This document shows positions 13,884 through 21,078 of a stretch of 64,000 bases of DNA, one piece after another. This stretch comes from a virus. A program made the position numbers and the translations under genes. Location of the stretch: the IMG/VR virus record IMGVR_UViG_3300027973_000032, positions 46,289 to 110,288 of that record; one strand, 5' to 3'. The stretch's first letter is position 1. The number at the start of each line of letters is the position of its first letter. A model generated the notes under the pieces. The model did not search any database, was not told the DNA's origin, and saw only the letters and a list, made by a program, of their open reading frames with translations.

Positions 13884-14108
13884 ATGTTCGCAGTAGTAGA
13901 TACCAAAACAGAAGAACCCATTAAGACTTATAAGACATTTAAAGGCGCTGCCATTGCCATGCGAGCAATGAACAAGAAGGCAGGCTTTCCAATACGAATG
14001 ACTCGTTGCTGGACACGCGGACTGAGCTTGGAATGGTGCCGCACAATGAACGATGAATACGAATACGGTCCCTACGCTGTGGGCGGCCAAATCCATTACG
14101 TAGGTTAA
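13884..14108 (+). CDS. hypothetical early protein
   Basis: A 74-residue protein starting MFAVVDTKTEEPIKTYKTFK and continuing with AAIAMRAMNKKAG, a strand-strand-helix pattern seen in several small phage proteins. Slightly basic N-terminal half; a C-terminal GPYAVGGQIHYVG strand. Function unknown. Followed by an AAGGAG ribosome site for the next gene. Confidence 0.6.
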   Translation: MFAVVDTKTEEPIKTYKTFKGAAIAMRAMNKKAGFPIRMTRCWTRGLSLEWCRTMNDEYEYGPYAVGGQIHYVG

Positions 14109-14118
14109 GGAGAATACA

Positions 14119-14607
14119 ATGCCTAATTGGTGTAATAATACTGTCACTATCAAACATAGTGACCCAAAGATGATTGCTCGTGTACGCGATGCCTTTGAAC
14201 AAGAACGGCTGTGCAATGAGTTCCTTCCCAATCCCAATGGTGAATGGTCGTGGGAACACTCGGTGAACACTTGGGGAACCAAATGGGAAATTGCCGGAGA
14301 GATTGACAGCATTGAAGACGGAGTAGTCCTCACCTTTGATAGTGCATGGGCTCCCCCAATTGGCCTATACGAAAAGCTCTACTCACTGGGCTATGAAGTC
14401 ACTGCTCGTTACTATGAACCAGGTATGGCCTTTGCCGGCACATACGAAGATGGTAGCGATGACTGCTACGACTACAGTGGCATGAATGCTGATGAGATTG
14501 AAAAGTACCTCCCAGAAGAACTGGACCAGTACTTTGGCATCAGCGAGACTGTGAGTCAGTGGGAAGAAGAAAACAACGAAGAAACGGTTGACAGCAACGA
14601 CGATTGA
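14119..14607 (+). CDS. Api92-like ferredoxin-fold protein
   Basis: A 162-residue protein that begins MPNWCNNTVTIKHSDP and has the WSWEHSVNTWGTKWE and FDSAWAPPIGLYEKL blocks of the Api92-like (DUF1281-type) family. Members occur in phages, plasmids and some bacteria; the fold is ferredoxin-like and the function unknown. The acidic tail (EEENNEETVDSNDD) contains the -35 box of a weak promoter for the next gene. Confidence 0.75.
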   Translation: MPNWCNNTVTIKHSDPKMIARVRDAFEQERLCNEFLPNPNGEWSWEHSVNTWGTKWEIAGEIDSIEDGVVLTFDSAWAPPIGLYEKLYSLGYEVTARYYEPGMAFAGTYEDGSDDCYDYSGMNADEIEKYLPEELDQYFGISETVSQWEEENNEETVDSNDD

Positions 14608-14616
14608 TGTTACTAT
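14588..14616 (+). promoter_or_regulatory. probable promoter without hairpin
   Basis: TTGACA (14588-14593), 17 bp, TACTAT (14611-14616), inside and just after the end of the Api92-like gene. No GTTG/CAAC hairpin and a leader unlike the others, so less certain. Confidence 0.5.
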
Positions 14617-14661
14617 ATTGATACTGCGAAAGCACGTACACACACTAAAAGGAAATTGAAA

Positions 14662-15057
14662 ATGGCTACTGATAAGACTTTTACCGTTGCAGGTGTATCC
14701 AAACACAAAGGCGAATACAAGGTTCGCTTTGCCAATGATGTTATGCGAGTTAAGGTACTGACTAAAGGCGGACACGAAGATATTCGTCTTGTTGAACTAG
14801 ACGAACCCCTCTCCAAGCTTGATGCAGTTCTGGCAATTAAGAACATGACTGAGTTCGCAGACGTCAATGCACAGAATGCATTTTTGGAATACGTTGAACG
14901 TAATGTGCCAGCTGCCAAACCAGAAAGCACACCCTCTGCTACCAAAACCAAAGCAGTCGTTGCTAAGGCAAAGGTAAGTACAGTGACCCCACAAGTGCCT
15001 GCACTGAAAGGCATGACCCCGTTGGGTTTTAAAGATGTAGAGGACGCACCGTTTTAA
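14662..15057 (+). CDS. conserved phage protein with Ala/Lys/Thr tail
   Basis: A 131-residue protein (MATDKTFTVAGVSKHKGEYK). The ATG at 14662 has AAAGGA at good spacing and is preferred over a TTG two codons upstream. Residues 1-90 look like a compact beta-rich domain. A flexible linker rich in Ala, Lys, Thr and Pro follows, and a short conserved end (GMTPLGFKDVEDAPF) that looks like a linear interaction motif. Similar two-part small proteins occur in T4-like phages. Partner unknown. Confidence 0.62.
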   Translation: MATDKTFTVAGVSKHKGEYKVRFANDVMRVKVLTKGGHEDIRLVELDEPLSKLDAVLAIKNMTEFADVNAQNAFLEYVERNVPAAKPESTPSATKTKAVVAKAKVSTVTPQVPALKGMTPLGFKDVEDAPF

Positions 15058-15058
15058 T

Positions 15059-15247
15059 ATGAGCTGGGAAATGTACGAAGTCTGGGCCGTTGACCTCAAC
15101 GGTCACGAGACACTGATCGACACTACTAAAGACATCAAACGAGCAAGGCTACTGGCCAGAGAGTCGTTGGATGAAATCAATATAGAATGTATCATCTATA
15201 AAGAGACTGAGGATGGTGAATTAGCATTGGTGGAAAGACTTCAGTGA
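15059..15247 (+). CDS. hypothetical early protein
   Basis: A 62-residue protein (MSWEMYEVWAVDLNGHETLI), starting one base after the previous stop. Strand-turn-strand-helix-strand pattern with an acidic C-terminus. The stop is six bases before the first tRNA, so tRNAs and gene are probably one transcript. Confidence 0.6.
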   Translation: MSWEMYEVWAVDLNGHETLIDTTKDIKRARLLARESLDEINIECIIYKETEDGELALVERLQ

Positions 15248-15253
15248 TGTACG

Positions 15254-15331
15254 GGGCCTCTAGCTCATGTTGGTTAGAGCAGTGGACTCATAATCCATTG
15301 GTGCCGAGTTCGACTCTCGGGGGGCCCACCA
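15254..15331 (+). tRNA. tRNA with CAT anticodon (Ile2 or Met)
   Basis: Full cloverleaf: acceptor GGGCCTC/GGGGCCC (one G-T), D stem GCTC/GAGC, anticodon stem GTGGA/TCCAT with loop CTCATAA, T stem CCGAG/CTCGG, encoded CCA. The CAT anticodon could read ATG or, if modified to lysidine, ATA. The other two phage tRNAs read AT-rich codons, which favours Ile(ATA), but the sequence alone does not decide. Confidence 0.92.
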
Positions 15332-15335
15332 ATTA

Positions 15336-15420
15336 GCCCGGATGGTGAAATAGGTAGACACAAGAGACTTAAAATCTCTCGCCGAAAGGTGTGCCGGTTC
15401 GAGTCCGGCTCCGGGCACCA
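15336..15420 (+). tRNA. tRNA-Leu (TAA)
   Basis: 85 nt with encoded CCA. Acceptor GCCCGGA/TCCGGGC, anticodon stem AGAGA/TCTCT with loop CTTAAAA (anticodon TAA at 15370-15372), a long variable arm typical of class II tRNAs, T loop TTCGAGT. Reads TTA, a frequent codon in the AT-rich late half of the window. Confidence 0.95.
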
Positions 15421-15423
15421 TAT

Positions 15424-15499
<76 letters not shown>

Positions 15500-15516
15500 T
15501 TGATATAACCATGGGG

Positions 15517-15567
15517 GTGTTGTAAAAATACAACACTCTTGCTTTTTTTTACGAGCTGTGCTATAAT
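15517..15567 (+). promoter_or_regulatory. promoter-hairpin cassette 11 (after the tRNAs)
   Basis: Perfect 8-bp hairpin GTGTTGTA-AAAA-TACAACAC (15517-15536), TTGCTT (15539-15544), 17-bp spacer with eight T, TATAAT (15562-15567). The hairpin plus T-run could also end the tRNA transcript, so one element may terminate and restart transcription. Confidence 0.75.
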
Positions 15568-15604
15568 TTACACATACTAAATTAACACACAGAGAGTTCT
15601 AAAA

Positions 15605-15895
15605 ATGCAAAAGCTTACAGCTACACACATTACTAAAATTAATACCATTATGCTTGATACTATTAGCACGTACATTAAACAGTACAACATTGCTAATACT
15701 TACGATCCGCTCTTAATTACGGATACTTTGCATAACACTTATGCATTGCATAAGTTTAATAATACAAAAAACATACAAGAGTTGCATAACGCAATTATTG
15801 CACAAGACACCTTAGTACGCGAGTACTTTGTTAATGTACTTCGTTATATTGAAAATAACAATTTAATCCCTGCTAGCAAATTTTGCTGTAGTTAA
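15605..15895 (+). CDS. hypothetical early protein
   Basis: A 96-residue protein (MQKLTATHITKINTIMLDTI), mostly helical, rich in Asn, Thr and Ile, with a CCS end. Codon use is more A+T-rich than in its neighbours (many ATT, AAT, ACT). The leader (TACACATACTAA, then ACACAGAGAG) is shared only with the gene at 16017, so these two form a third leader class. No family recognised. Confidence 0.6.
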   Translation: MQKLTATHITKINTIMLDTISTYIKQYNIANTYDPLLITDTLHNTYALHKFNNTKNIQELHNAIIAQDTLVREYFVNVLRYIENNNLIPASKFCCS

Positions 15896-15907
15896 AAACG
15901 ATATAAC

Positions 15908-15980
15908 AAGTGTTGCATAAAAACAACACTTGTTGTAATAAAACAACAGCATTGACAAAAACAGATCCAGACACTATAAT
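15908..15980 (+). promoter_or_regulatory. promoter cassette 12 with double hairpin
   Basis: Two adjacent hairpins: AAGTGTTG/CAACACTT (15908-15915, 15924-15931) and TGTTG/CAACA (15931-15935, 15944-15948). Then TTGACA (15952-15957), 17-bp spacer and TATAAT (15975-15980), both perfect consensus. Confidence 0.85.
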
Positions 15981-16016
15981 ATACACATACTTAGTTAACA
16001 CAGAGAGAGAAAGAAA

Positions 16017-16265
16017 ATGGCTACAATGGCAAACGTATACAAACGTATTATTATTAACTGCTACGGCAAAATTTATGCACGAGGCGATGCAGGCTTAGAC
16101 TACATGGATAGGCATGAGGCAATGCTTGCAGACGATTTAGATGTGCTAATGCAACATGTATATAACGATGAGTTAGATACTGTTAGCACAGATAAATTAC
16201 GTGCGCTTGCAGATGCATTGCAAGTCGTTGTCTACGACGCTGAGTTTGACTTAGAGTCTTTTTAA
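16017..16265 (+). CDS. hypothetical early protein
   Basis: An 82-residue acidic, helical protein (MATMANVYKRIIINCYGKIY). Start at 16017 behind GAGAGAGAAAGAAA; a second ATG lies three codons in. It contains DKLRALADALQVVVYDAEFD. No known family. Same leader class as the gene at 15605. Confidence 0.6.
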   Translation: MATMANVYKRIIINCYGKIYARGDAGLDYMDRHEAMLADDLDVLMQHVYNDELDTVSTDKLRALADALQVVVYDAEFDLESF

Positions 16266-16278
16266 TACAGGTACTATA

Positions 16279-16341
16279 ATGCAAGGCCAATGGATTTGCG
16301 TCAATGGCAAATGGATCTTTATTAGAGACAACGAACAATGA
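16279..16341 (+). CDS. possible 20-residue leader peptide
   Basis: A tiny frame (MQGQWICVNGKWIFIRDNEQ) that overlaps the next gene by ATGA. Size and position suggest translational coupling rather than a functional protein; the composition (two WI motifs) is not random-looking. Low certainty. Confidence 0.3.
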   Translation: MQGQWICVNGKWIFIRDNEQ

Positions 16342-16649
16342 ATAAAGTTATTAGAGATGGATTTGTTGCAGTACTATACAGCCCAGGCTACGGCGCAGGT
16401 TGGTATACTTGGCATAACATTCCAGAACTCATATACGATCCAACTATAGTTGAAATGATTGAACAGGGTCGTCTCAACGACGTCGAAGCTTATTGCGAAC
16501 TCACATACCCCTCCTTTACCAAATGCTATATGGGCGCATCTGATCTCGAGATCAGCTGGATTAAAGAAGGTCGCGTATTCCTTATAGAAGAATACGACGG
16601 CAACGAAAGCATCCGCTTCAGAGAAGACATCCACTGGCTTGTTGCTTAA
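16338..16649 (+). CDS. conserved phage hypothetical protein
   Basis: A 103-residue protein beginning MNKVIRDGFVAVLYSPGYGA and continuing GWYTWHNIPELIYDPTIVE. The VAVLYSPGYGAGWYTW block is common in phage-encoded proteins of unknown function. The final codons LVA and the stop fall in the hairpin of the next cassette. Confidence 0.7.
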   Translation: MNKVIRDGFVAVLYSPGYGAGWYTWHNIPELIYDPTIVEMIEQGRLNDVEAYCELTYPSFTKCYMGASDLEISWIKEGRVFLIEEYDGNESIRFREDIHWLVA

Positions 16650-16689
16650 CTACAACAGGGTAGACATAGGGCCCAACTGGCCGTATAAT
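16640..16689 (+). promoter_or_regulatory. promoter-hairpin cassette 13
   Basis: TGTTG (16640-16644) and CAACA (16653-16657) hairpin, TAGACA (16661-16666), a 17-bp spacer containing GGGCCC and TATAAT (16684-16689). An ATG at 16695 is six bases after the -10 box, out of frame with the gene. Confidence 0.82.
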
Positions 16690-16722
16690 TACTACATGGA
16701 CAAAGCAAACAAGGAGCAGGCA

Positions 16723-17097
16723 ATGAGCGAATACACTTACAAGAGCTGGGACGAGTACACTCCATTGGAGCAGGCTGCCATGACCTGGTGGGATATGTAC
16801 AAGGACGCCTACGGCGTTCGCCCACGTGGCACAGACACCAGCTCCTGGACACTGGAGAAGTTTGAGAGTGAATTCAAGTACCTCCAGGACGTGATCCACT
16901 GCAACGAACGCCAACGTGAACTGGACGAGGCCTTCAACATCAAACGGTTTGAAGAGCGCGTGGCCAAAGTCATTGAACTGGGTGCCAAAGACCGCGCAAT
17001 GGCCCTGCGTTGGATCCACGAGGCTGAAGGCAGCAACGGCGACGACGAATACCTTTGCTTCTGCGTTGGCGTTCCATACGGCTATATTAAATCTTAA
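16723..17097 (+). CDS. hypothetical early protein
   Basis: A 124-residue helical, charged protein (MSEYTYKSWDEYTPLEQAAM). ATG 16723 follows AAGGAGCAGGCA; upstream in-frame starts fall inside the cassette and are rejected. Several tryptophans in the first third (WWDMYKDAYG). It resembles small phage proteins only in general layout. Function unknown. Confidence 0.6.
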   Translation: MSEYTYKSWDEYTPLEQAAMTWWDMYKDAYGVRPRGTDTSSWTLEKFESEFKYLQDVIHCNERQRELDEAFNIKRFEERVAKVIELGAKDRAMALRWIHEAEGSNGDDEYLCFCVGVPYGYIKS

Positions 17098-17118
17098 TCC
17101 TAAACTGAGGACTACGCA

Positions 17119-17364
17119 ATGACTGCATCACAGAAACAACAGGCCTTCCAGGAAATCATTAGCTGGCTAATGTGGCGTAAAGACACTAGGAAATGTAAGT
17201 CTGTAACACGTAAGGCCATTGTATCCTATTACGAAGCTGTCAGTAAACAGATCACTGGCGTATTTGAAATAAAGGTACTAGAGGCTACCCATATGAACTC
17301 ACTGGCGCAGGCCACAGGCGGCGTCTATGTCGTATCCAAGCACAAAGGCAGTATCAAATACTAG
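17119..17364 (+). CDS. hypothetical early protein
   Basis: An 81-residue basic protein (MTASQKQQAFQEIISWLMWR), helix-rich, with a C-terminal strand pair (GGVYVVSKHKGSIKY). Second gene of the cassette 13 unit, behind TGAGGACTACGCA. No family recognised. Confidence 0.58.
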   Translation: MTASQKQQAFQEIISWLMWRKDTRKCKSVTRKAIVSYYEAVSKQITGVFEIKVLEATHMNSLAQATGGVYVVSKHKGSIKY

Positions 17365-17365
17365 T

Positions 17366-17414
17366 GTTGTAATAGCACAACGGGCTAGACATCATAGCCC
17401 ACCGATGCTATACT
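17366..17414 (+). promoter_or_regulatory. promoter-hairpin cassette 14
   Basis: GTTG/CAAC hairpin (17366-17381), inverted repeat GGGCTA (17382-17387) and TAGCCC (17395-17400) overlapping TAGACA (17386-17391), 17-bp spacer, TATACT (17409-17414), TTGAAACTGTAAC leader. Confidence 0.82.
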
Positions 17415-17442
17415 ATTGAAACTGTAACAAAGGAACAACGCA

Positions 17443-17778
17443 ATGACTACTACTGCTAACATCCCCGCACTCCACGTTGAAGCCTCACGTAAGGCAGCTG
17501 AGAAGGCACGTGAACTAAACGCTACACTGGGACAAGCTTGGCCCTGTGGCTTTGCTTGGGTTAACATCAGCGGCGTTAAGCTGAGCACTAGGCAAGGCAA
17601 GGAGTTTGCCAAGCTGGGCTTCCGTAAAGCATACGGCTACCCCAACACTGTACAACTGTGGAACCCCAGCGGACACCCTACACAGAACATGGACGTGAAG
17701 GAGATGGCTGCTGATGTTTACGCTGAAGTGTTTCGTCAAGCTGGCTTCAATGCTTTTGCCGGCTCGCGTATGGATTGA
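17443..17778 (+). CDS. hypothetical early protein
   Basis: A 111-residue protein (MTTTANIPALHVEASRKAAE). An N-terminal helix is followed by CGFAWVNISGVKLSTRQGK, a segment found in small phage proteins that pair a helix with a beta-hairpin. A C-terminal helix ends FNAFAGSRMD. It is the last gene of the early block and is followed by a strong terminator. Function unknown. Confidence 0.62.
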   Translation: MTTTANIPALHVEASRKAAEKARELNATLGQAWPCGFAWVNISGVKLSTRQGKEFAKLGFRKAYGYPNTVQLWNPSGHPTQNMDVKEMAADVYAEVFRQAGFNAFAGSRMD

Positions 17779-17809
17779 TTGTGCTCGCGTTTGTTTGGTA
17801 AATCCCTTT

Positions 17810-17835
17810 AACTCCACTTCGGTGGAGTTTTTTTT
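17810..17835 (+). terminator. rho-independent terminator (TTCG loop)
   Basis: Perfect 8-bp stem AACTCCAC/GTGGAGTT with a stable TTCG tetraloop, followed by a run of T. It ends the early (+) block. A GGTGGTGGTG-rich stretch follows to about 17861. Confidence 0.92.
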
Positions 17836-17878
17836 GGTGGTGGTGATGATAGGTGGTGGTGGCTTATAAAAAGAAAAA

Positions 17879-17898
17879 CTGTTGTAAAAAAACAACAG
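17879..17898. repeat. orphan cassette hairpin CTGTTG/CAACAG
   Basis: CTGTTG (17879-17884), 8-base loop, CAACAG (17893-17898), the same hairpin as in the promoter cassettes, but no -35/-10 pair at the usual distance. It may be a decayed cassette, or the hairpin half alone, next to the HNH gene. Confidence 0.6.
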
Positions 17899-18024
17899 CT
17901 ACTAGCACCCCCAAAAAAGGACCCATATAGGCGAAAACACCCCCTGGAAACTCTAAGTACTTTGTAGCAATTTTTCGTAGCGCAGAAAAAAAGAGTGCAG
18001 GGCCCATTTCAGCTAACTAGTATT

Positions 18025-18783
18025 ATGAAAATCTGTAAAACTTGTAATCAAGATAAACCAATAAATGAGTATTATAAAAATCGATCAGTCTGTCGAGCTT
18101 GTTTAAGTATAAAATATCATACCAACAAACCCCCTAGTCAAGGTCCCCGTATATACAAGCCCAAGCCGATGCCTGAACATAGAACTTGCCGAGGTTGCGA
18201 TCAAACTCTCTCGATAAGTGAATTTAGTATGTGGCAACCTAAAAAAAGAGTTAGTTTAAGAATTGACACAGTATGTAAATCATGTAGAAAAGAATACTAT
18301 TATAAAAACAGAGAAACAATAAGAGCCAAAGCTGCTAGTAAGCGTATACCAAAACCCAAGCCGCCAAGGAGAACTATTGAAGAAGTTCGCGCTAGGACGG
18401 CTGCATATAAAAAGCGTAGGCGTAATGAAGATCCTTTATTTAGGTTGCGTTCTAATATTGGAACTGCCATCGCTAATGCATTATCTGCCATCAAACATAG
18501 GAAGAGTAATTCAACTGAAGAAATTATTGGTTGTTCTTTCGCTCAGCTCAAAGAGCATTTAGAGTCACAGTTCCTGCCTGGTATGAATTGGAGTAATCGA
18601 GAGTTATGGCATATAGATCATATTGTTCCTCAATCCTTAGCCACTACAGAACAACAAGTGATTATGTTAAATCACTATACTAATCTACGTCCATTGTGGA
18701 TTATTGACAACTTGCATAAAGCAGCCGCAATAACAGAAGAAGTAAAAACTCATTCCTTATATACTAAACTTTATACCCTGTAA
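18025..18783 (+). CDS. HNH endonuclease with cysteine-rich N-terminus
   Basis: A 252-residue protein. Two zinc-ribbon-like units at the start (CKTC...CRAC, then CRGC...CKSC), a basic middle, and a C-terminal HNH-type nuclease core: HIDHIVPQSLA at about residues 196-206, then YTNLRPLWIIDNLHKA. ATG 18025 (MKICKTCNQDK) is preferred over the upstream in-frame start. Free-standing HNH genes in T4-type phages are often homing endonucleases that cut related phages lacking them. It sits at the border between early and late regions, next to an orphan hairpin. Alternatively it could act in DNA packaging or degradation. Confidence 0.8.
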   Translation: MKICKTCNQDKPINEYYKNRSVCRACLSIKYHTNKPPSQGPRIYKPKPMPEHRTCRGCDQTLSISEFSMWQPKKRVSLRIDTVCKSCRKEYYYKNRETIRAKAASKRIPKPKPPRRTIEEVRARTAAYKKRRRNEDPLFRLRSNIGTAIANALSAIKHRKSNSTEEIIGCSFAQLKEHLESQFLPGMNWSNRELWHIDHIVPQSLATTEQQVIMLNHYTNLRPLWIIDNLHKAAAITEEVKTHSLYTKLYTL

Positions 18784-18830
18784 ATTTTTCGCGCGCCAAT
18801 TTTTTTGGGCTGTAGACCCGGTTCGGATAG

Positions 18831-18838
18831 TATAAATA
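18831..18838 (+). promoter_or_regulatory. T4-late-type promoter box
   Basis: TATAAATA, the exact T4 late consensus. Only four bases separate it from the ATG at 18843, so a transcript from it would be leaderless or nearly so. Confidence 0.6.
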
Positions 18839-18842
18839 CTGG

Positions 18843-19586
18843 ATGCAATTACGTGAGTTATTTAAACCTAGTCCAGTGTCAGACCAGCATGTGAATTCTT
18901 GGGAGTGGCGTTTTCGCAATGACCAATTTGCTCAAGCTCTATTTAAAGTTGGTAGCATAGTCTACATGTTCAGTGCCACCAGTGATAATGAAGATGGGGA
19001 TGAAGGGGATTGGTCCATTGAGTTTCAATCTATGAAACGGGTCAAAGGCATTTCAGGATTTGACAACACTGGTACGGGCAATGAAGTAGAAGTATTCAAC
19101 ACAGTCATTGACATCATACGGACCTTGATAGCAGACTTGGGCCATAGAGTACAGCGATTAAATTTTTCAGCAGCTACCTCAAGAAGAAAAAGTTTGTATG
19201 CACGAATGGCTCATAGGTTATTGCCCAATTGGCAGTTAGATCAGTATGGTGATCATTTTACATTAACCAGACCACAACCTCAACATAAGCATCAACCTAA
19301 ACCTCAGCCCCAAGAGCATCCAGTAGATGAGGATTGGAATGCAGTAAATCGTCATGATCATACTGATGGACTTAGTAAGGGTGCAGTCAGTGCATATCGT
19401 CGTGAGCATCCTGGTAGTAAGTTACAAACAGCAGTAACTACCAAACCCTCAAAGTTAAAAGCTGGTAGTAAAGATGCAAAACGACGTCGTAGTTTTTGTG
19501 CTCGTATGTCAGGTAATAAGGGACCAATGGAAAAAAATGGTAAGCCCACACCTAAGGCTCTGTCCTTACGCCGTTGGAATTGTTAA
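18843..19586 (+). CDS. late protein with DUF6321-like C-terminus
   Basis: A 247-residue protein of two parts. Residues 1-150 (MQLRELFKPSPVSDQHVNSW) are an unknown alpha/beta domain; then comes a Pro/Gln/His linker (QPQHKHQPKPQPQEHP). The C-terminal block runs GLSKGAVSAYRREHPGSK, SKAxKRRxSFCARMSG (here KDAKRRRSFCARMSG) and a final RRWNC. That block matches the DUF6321-type domain frequent in marine phages, function unknown. The basic tail may bind nucleic acid. Expressed from a late-type box. Confidence 0.7.
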   Translation: MQLRELFKPSPVSDQHVNSWEWRFRNDQFAQALFKVGSIVYMFSATSDNEDGDEGDWSIEFQSMKRVKGISGFDNTGTGNEVEVFNTVIDIIRTLIADLGHRVQRLNFSAATSRRKSLYARMAHRLLPNWQLDQYGDHFTLTRPQPQHKHQPKPQPQEHPVDEDWNAVNRHDHTDGLSKGAVSAYRREHPGSKLQTAVTTKPSKLKAGSKDAKRRRSFCARMSGNKGPMEKNGKPTPKALSLRRWNC

Positions 19587-19623
19587 AATAAATAAATATA
19601 CGTATTAATAGAGGAACATATTC

Positions 19624-20322
19624 ATGAGTGCCATTTTCAGAGTTACCAATGAGTCCAGTGCATTAAGTACCAGTGTAGACTATGCCTTAAGTAGAGCCAT
19701 CAACAGTTATCGTGAGTTACCAGATGCATGTATCAGTGTAGTGGGTTATAGTGGATACAAGACACGTTATTTTATCAATAATCTAATGAGAAAAATCATA
19801 GCACCCAAGTATTTACAAGTGGGTTTATGGAAAGGCAGTATGTTCTGTTCAGCCATTGGTGGGGTGCCAGGTATCACAGCCTTGGGCATTGACAATTTTA
19901 GTTTAAGTCCAGACCGTGATGCATTAGATTCAAACATCAGTCTAGTCAAGTATAGTTCCACCACAGTTGACGTATTAGATCAGGATTTCAGCACAGTAAA
20001 TTTCAGTGGTCGTGGTCCTTTCAATGTCATGGTCTATGATGGTGGACGTGGTATTGCGCCTGATAGTATTCTTCCCACTGTAATCGATGCCATGGACAGT
20101 AGTTTTGTGTTTGTAGTACAGGATTGGGATCATGCATATGGTGGTGGATCTAGTCCTTTAAATGCTGGTGTATTAAGTAGTATTGCTGACCTAGGCCTGA
20201 CCACACAGTATTATACAGATGTACAAAGTGGTGGATATTATGAGAGTGGTGGGAACAATTCCAGTGATGTCTACTATACCGACTGGCATAATGGACTAGG
20301 CATATTTGTTTTAACTAAGTAA
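19624..20322 (+). CDS. class I SAM-dependent methyltransferase-like protein
   Basis: A 232-residue protein. YLQVGLWKGSMFCSAIGG (from about residue 60) followed by ALGIDNFS matches the motif I region of methyltransferases of the Methyltransf_24 kind (E/VG-x-x-x-G then a GIDxW/F acidic strand). FVVQDWDH later on fits the motif IV region. These proteins are common in glycan and capsule loci. The acidic residue that usually ends motif I is Val-Gly-Leu here, so activity is not certain. ATG behind AGAGGAACATATTC. Probably late-expressed with its neighbour. Confidence 0.6.
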   Translation: MSAIFRVTNESSALSTSVDYALSRAINSYRELPDACISVVGYSGYKTRYFINNLMRKIIAPKYLQVGLWKGSMFCSAIGGVPGITALGIDNFSLSPDRDALDSNISLVKYSSTTVDVLDQDFSTVNFSGRGPFNVMVYDGGRGIAPDSILPTVIDAMDSSFVFVVQDWDHAYGGGSSPLNAGVLSSIADLGLTTQYYTDVQSGGYYESGGNNSSDVYYTDWHNGLGIFVLTK

Positions 20323-20341
20323 TAGTAGCAGTTAATGGAGT

Positions 20342-20375
20342 AAAAAATCGCTAAAAGCGGTTCGCTGCTTCGCAG
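20342..20375 (-). terminator. weak terminator between convergent genes
   Basis: Two small hairpins, CTGC/GCAG and CGCT/AGCG, followed on the minus strand by six T. It lies between the methyltransferase-like gene and the convergent gene at 20379. The short stems make it a weak prediction. Confidence 0.35.
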
Positions 20376-20378
20376 TCA

Positions 20379-20810
20379 TTACAGCCACATTTCTCTAAAT
20401 TCGCCTTGGCTATGTAACACCGTCCAAGCAACTTCAGCTAGGAAATCAAAGTGATCTCTAAGTTGTTGTATTTCATGATCTGGTCCAATCTGTGCCAGTA
20501 CTCTAGTATAACAGCCCTGTCCCAAGTCTGTATAGTAGCTGGCACTAATGCCTCTTCGTGATCCAATATCTGGGAATACAGCTCTAGTAAACCAGCAAGT
20601 ATCTCCTAGAGCCATAGTAGCTTCTATGCCGCGTACAGTCATGTATTGTTCAGCGTAACTGGGTTGTGGTTGCCAAGGGTTTTGATCTATCTTGCTGACC
20701 AAAACTTCTACCATATGTTGTTGTAATTTTTGGGGAATATGCCATCCCTGACGATCTAATGTGTCAGACATCAATGTGGTAAAAGCCTTTTCAACGCCTT
20801 TATGTTTCAA
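20379..20810 (-). CDS. conserved hypothetical protein, TTG start
   Basis: A 143-residue protein. The TTG at 20810 is supported by GAGGA eight to ten bases upstream and by a TATAAATA box further up; the first ATG would be 13 residues in. The centre, LGDTCWFTRAVFPDIGSRRG followed by SASYYTDLGQGCY, matches a conserved bacterial and phage protein of unknown function. It lies alone on the minus strand amid plus-strand late genes. Confidence 0.6.
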   Translation of the reverse strand: MKHKGVEKAFTTLMSDTLDRQGWHIPQKLQQHMVEVLVSKIDQNPWQPQPSYAEQYMTVRGIEATMALGDTCWFTRAVFPDIGSRRGISASYYTDLGQGCYTRVLAQIGPDHEIQQLRDHFDFLAEVAWTVLHSQGEFREMWL

Positions 20811-20829
20811 ACTGTATTCCTCGACTAGA

Positions 20830-20837
20830 TATTTATA
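20830..20837 (-). promoter_or_regulatory. T4-late-type promoter box
   Basis: TATAAATA on the minus strand (TATTTATA on plus), 20 bases before the TTG start at 20810, the usual distance for a late promoter with a short leader and ribosome site. Confidence 0.65.
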
Positions 20838-20848
20838 ATAAATATGGT

Positions 20849-21076
20849 ATGAACACTGTACAAGAACAATATGGGCAATATGGTGCTGCCGAAGTCAATC
20901 ATGGCGGCAATGCCAGTCCTGTTGGTTCAAAAGCCACTTCTGATAGTGTGTCAGATAATGATCAAATTCAAAAATTGCAACAGCAAGTTAATATGTTGCA
21001 TCGTGAAATACGTAAGTTACATAATCGCCATCGTGAAATGCACAGTGAGTTACAGCGTTTACGTCAGAGGGATTAA
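20849..21076 (+). CDS. small coiled-coil protein
   Basis: A 75-residue protein. The first half is low-complexity (Gly, Ser, Asn); the second half, from about residue 38, is a clear coiled coil (IQKLQQQVNMLHREIRKLH, heptads of L/I/V) with histidine- and arginine-rich faces. Start at the second of two close ATGs. It precedes the cyclase by two bases and is likely co-expressed with it; it could be a partner or dimerisation factor. That link is inference. Confidence 0.6.
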   Translation: MNTVQEQYGQYGAAEVNHGGNASPVGSKATSDSVSDNDQIQKLQQQVNMLHREIRKLHNRHREMHSELQRLRQRD

Positions 21077-21078
21077 TC

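Noticed and set aside
13881-14333. 150-codon minus-strand frame opposite the Api92-like gene
   Set aside because: The plus frame has a known family start (MPNWC), a ribosome site and a promoter; the minus frame has none.
15910-16098. Plus-strand frame running through cassette 12
   Set aside because: It translates the hairpins and promoter; the gene at 16017 in another frame has leader and ribosome site.
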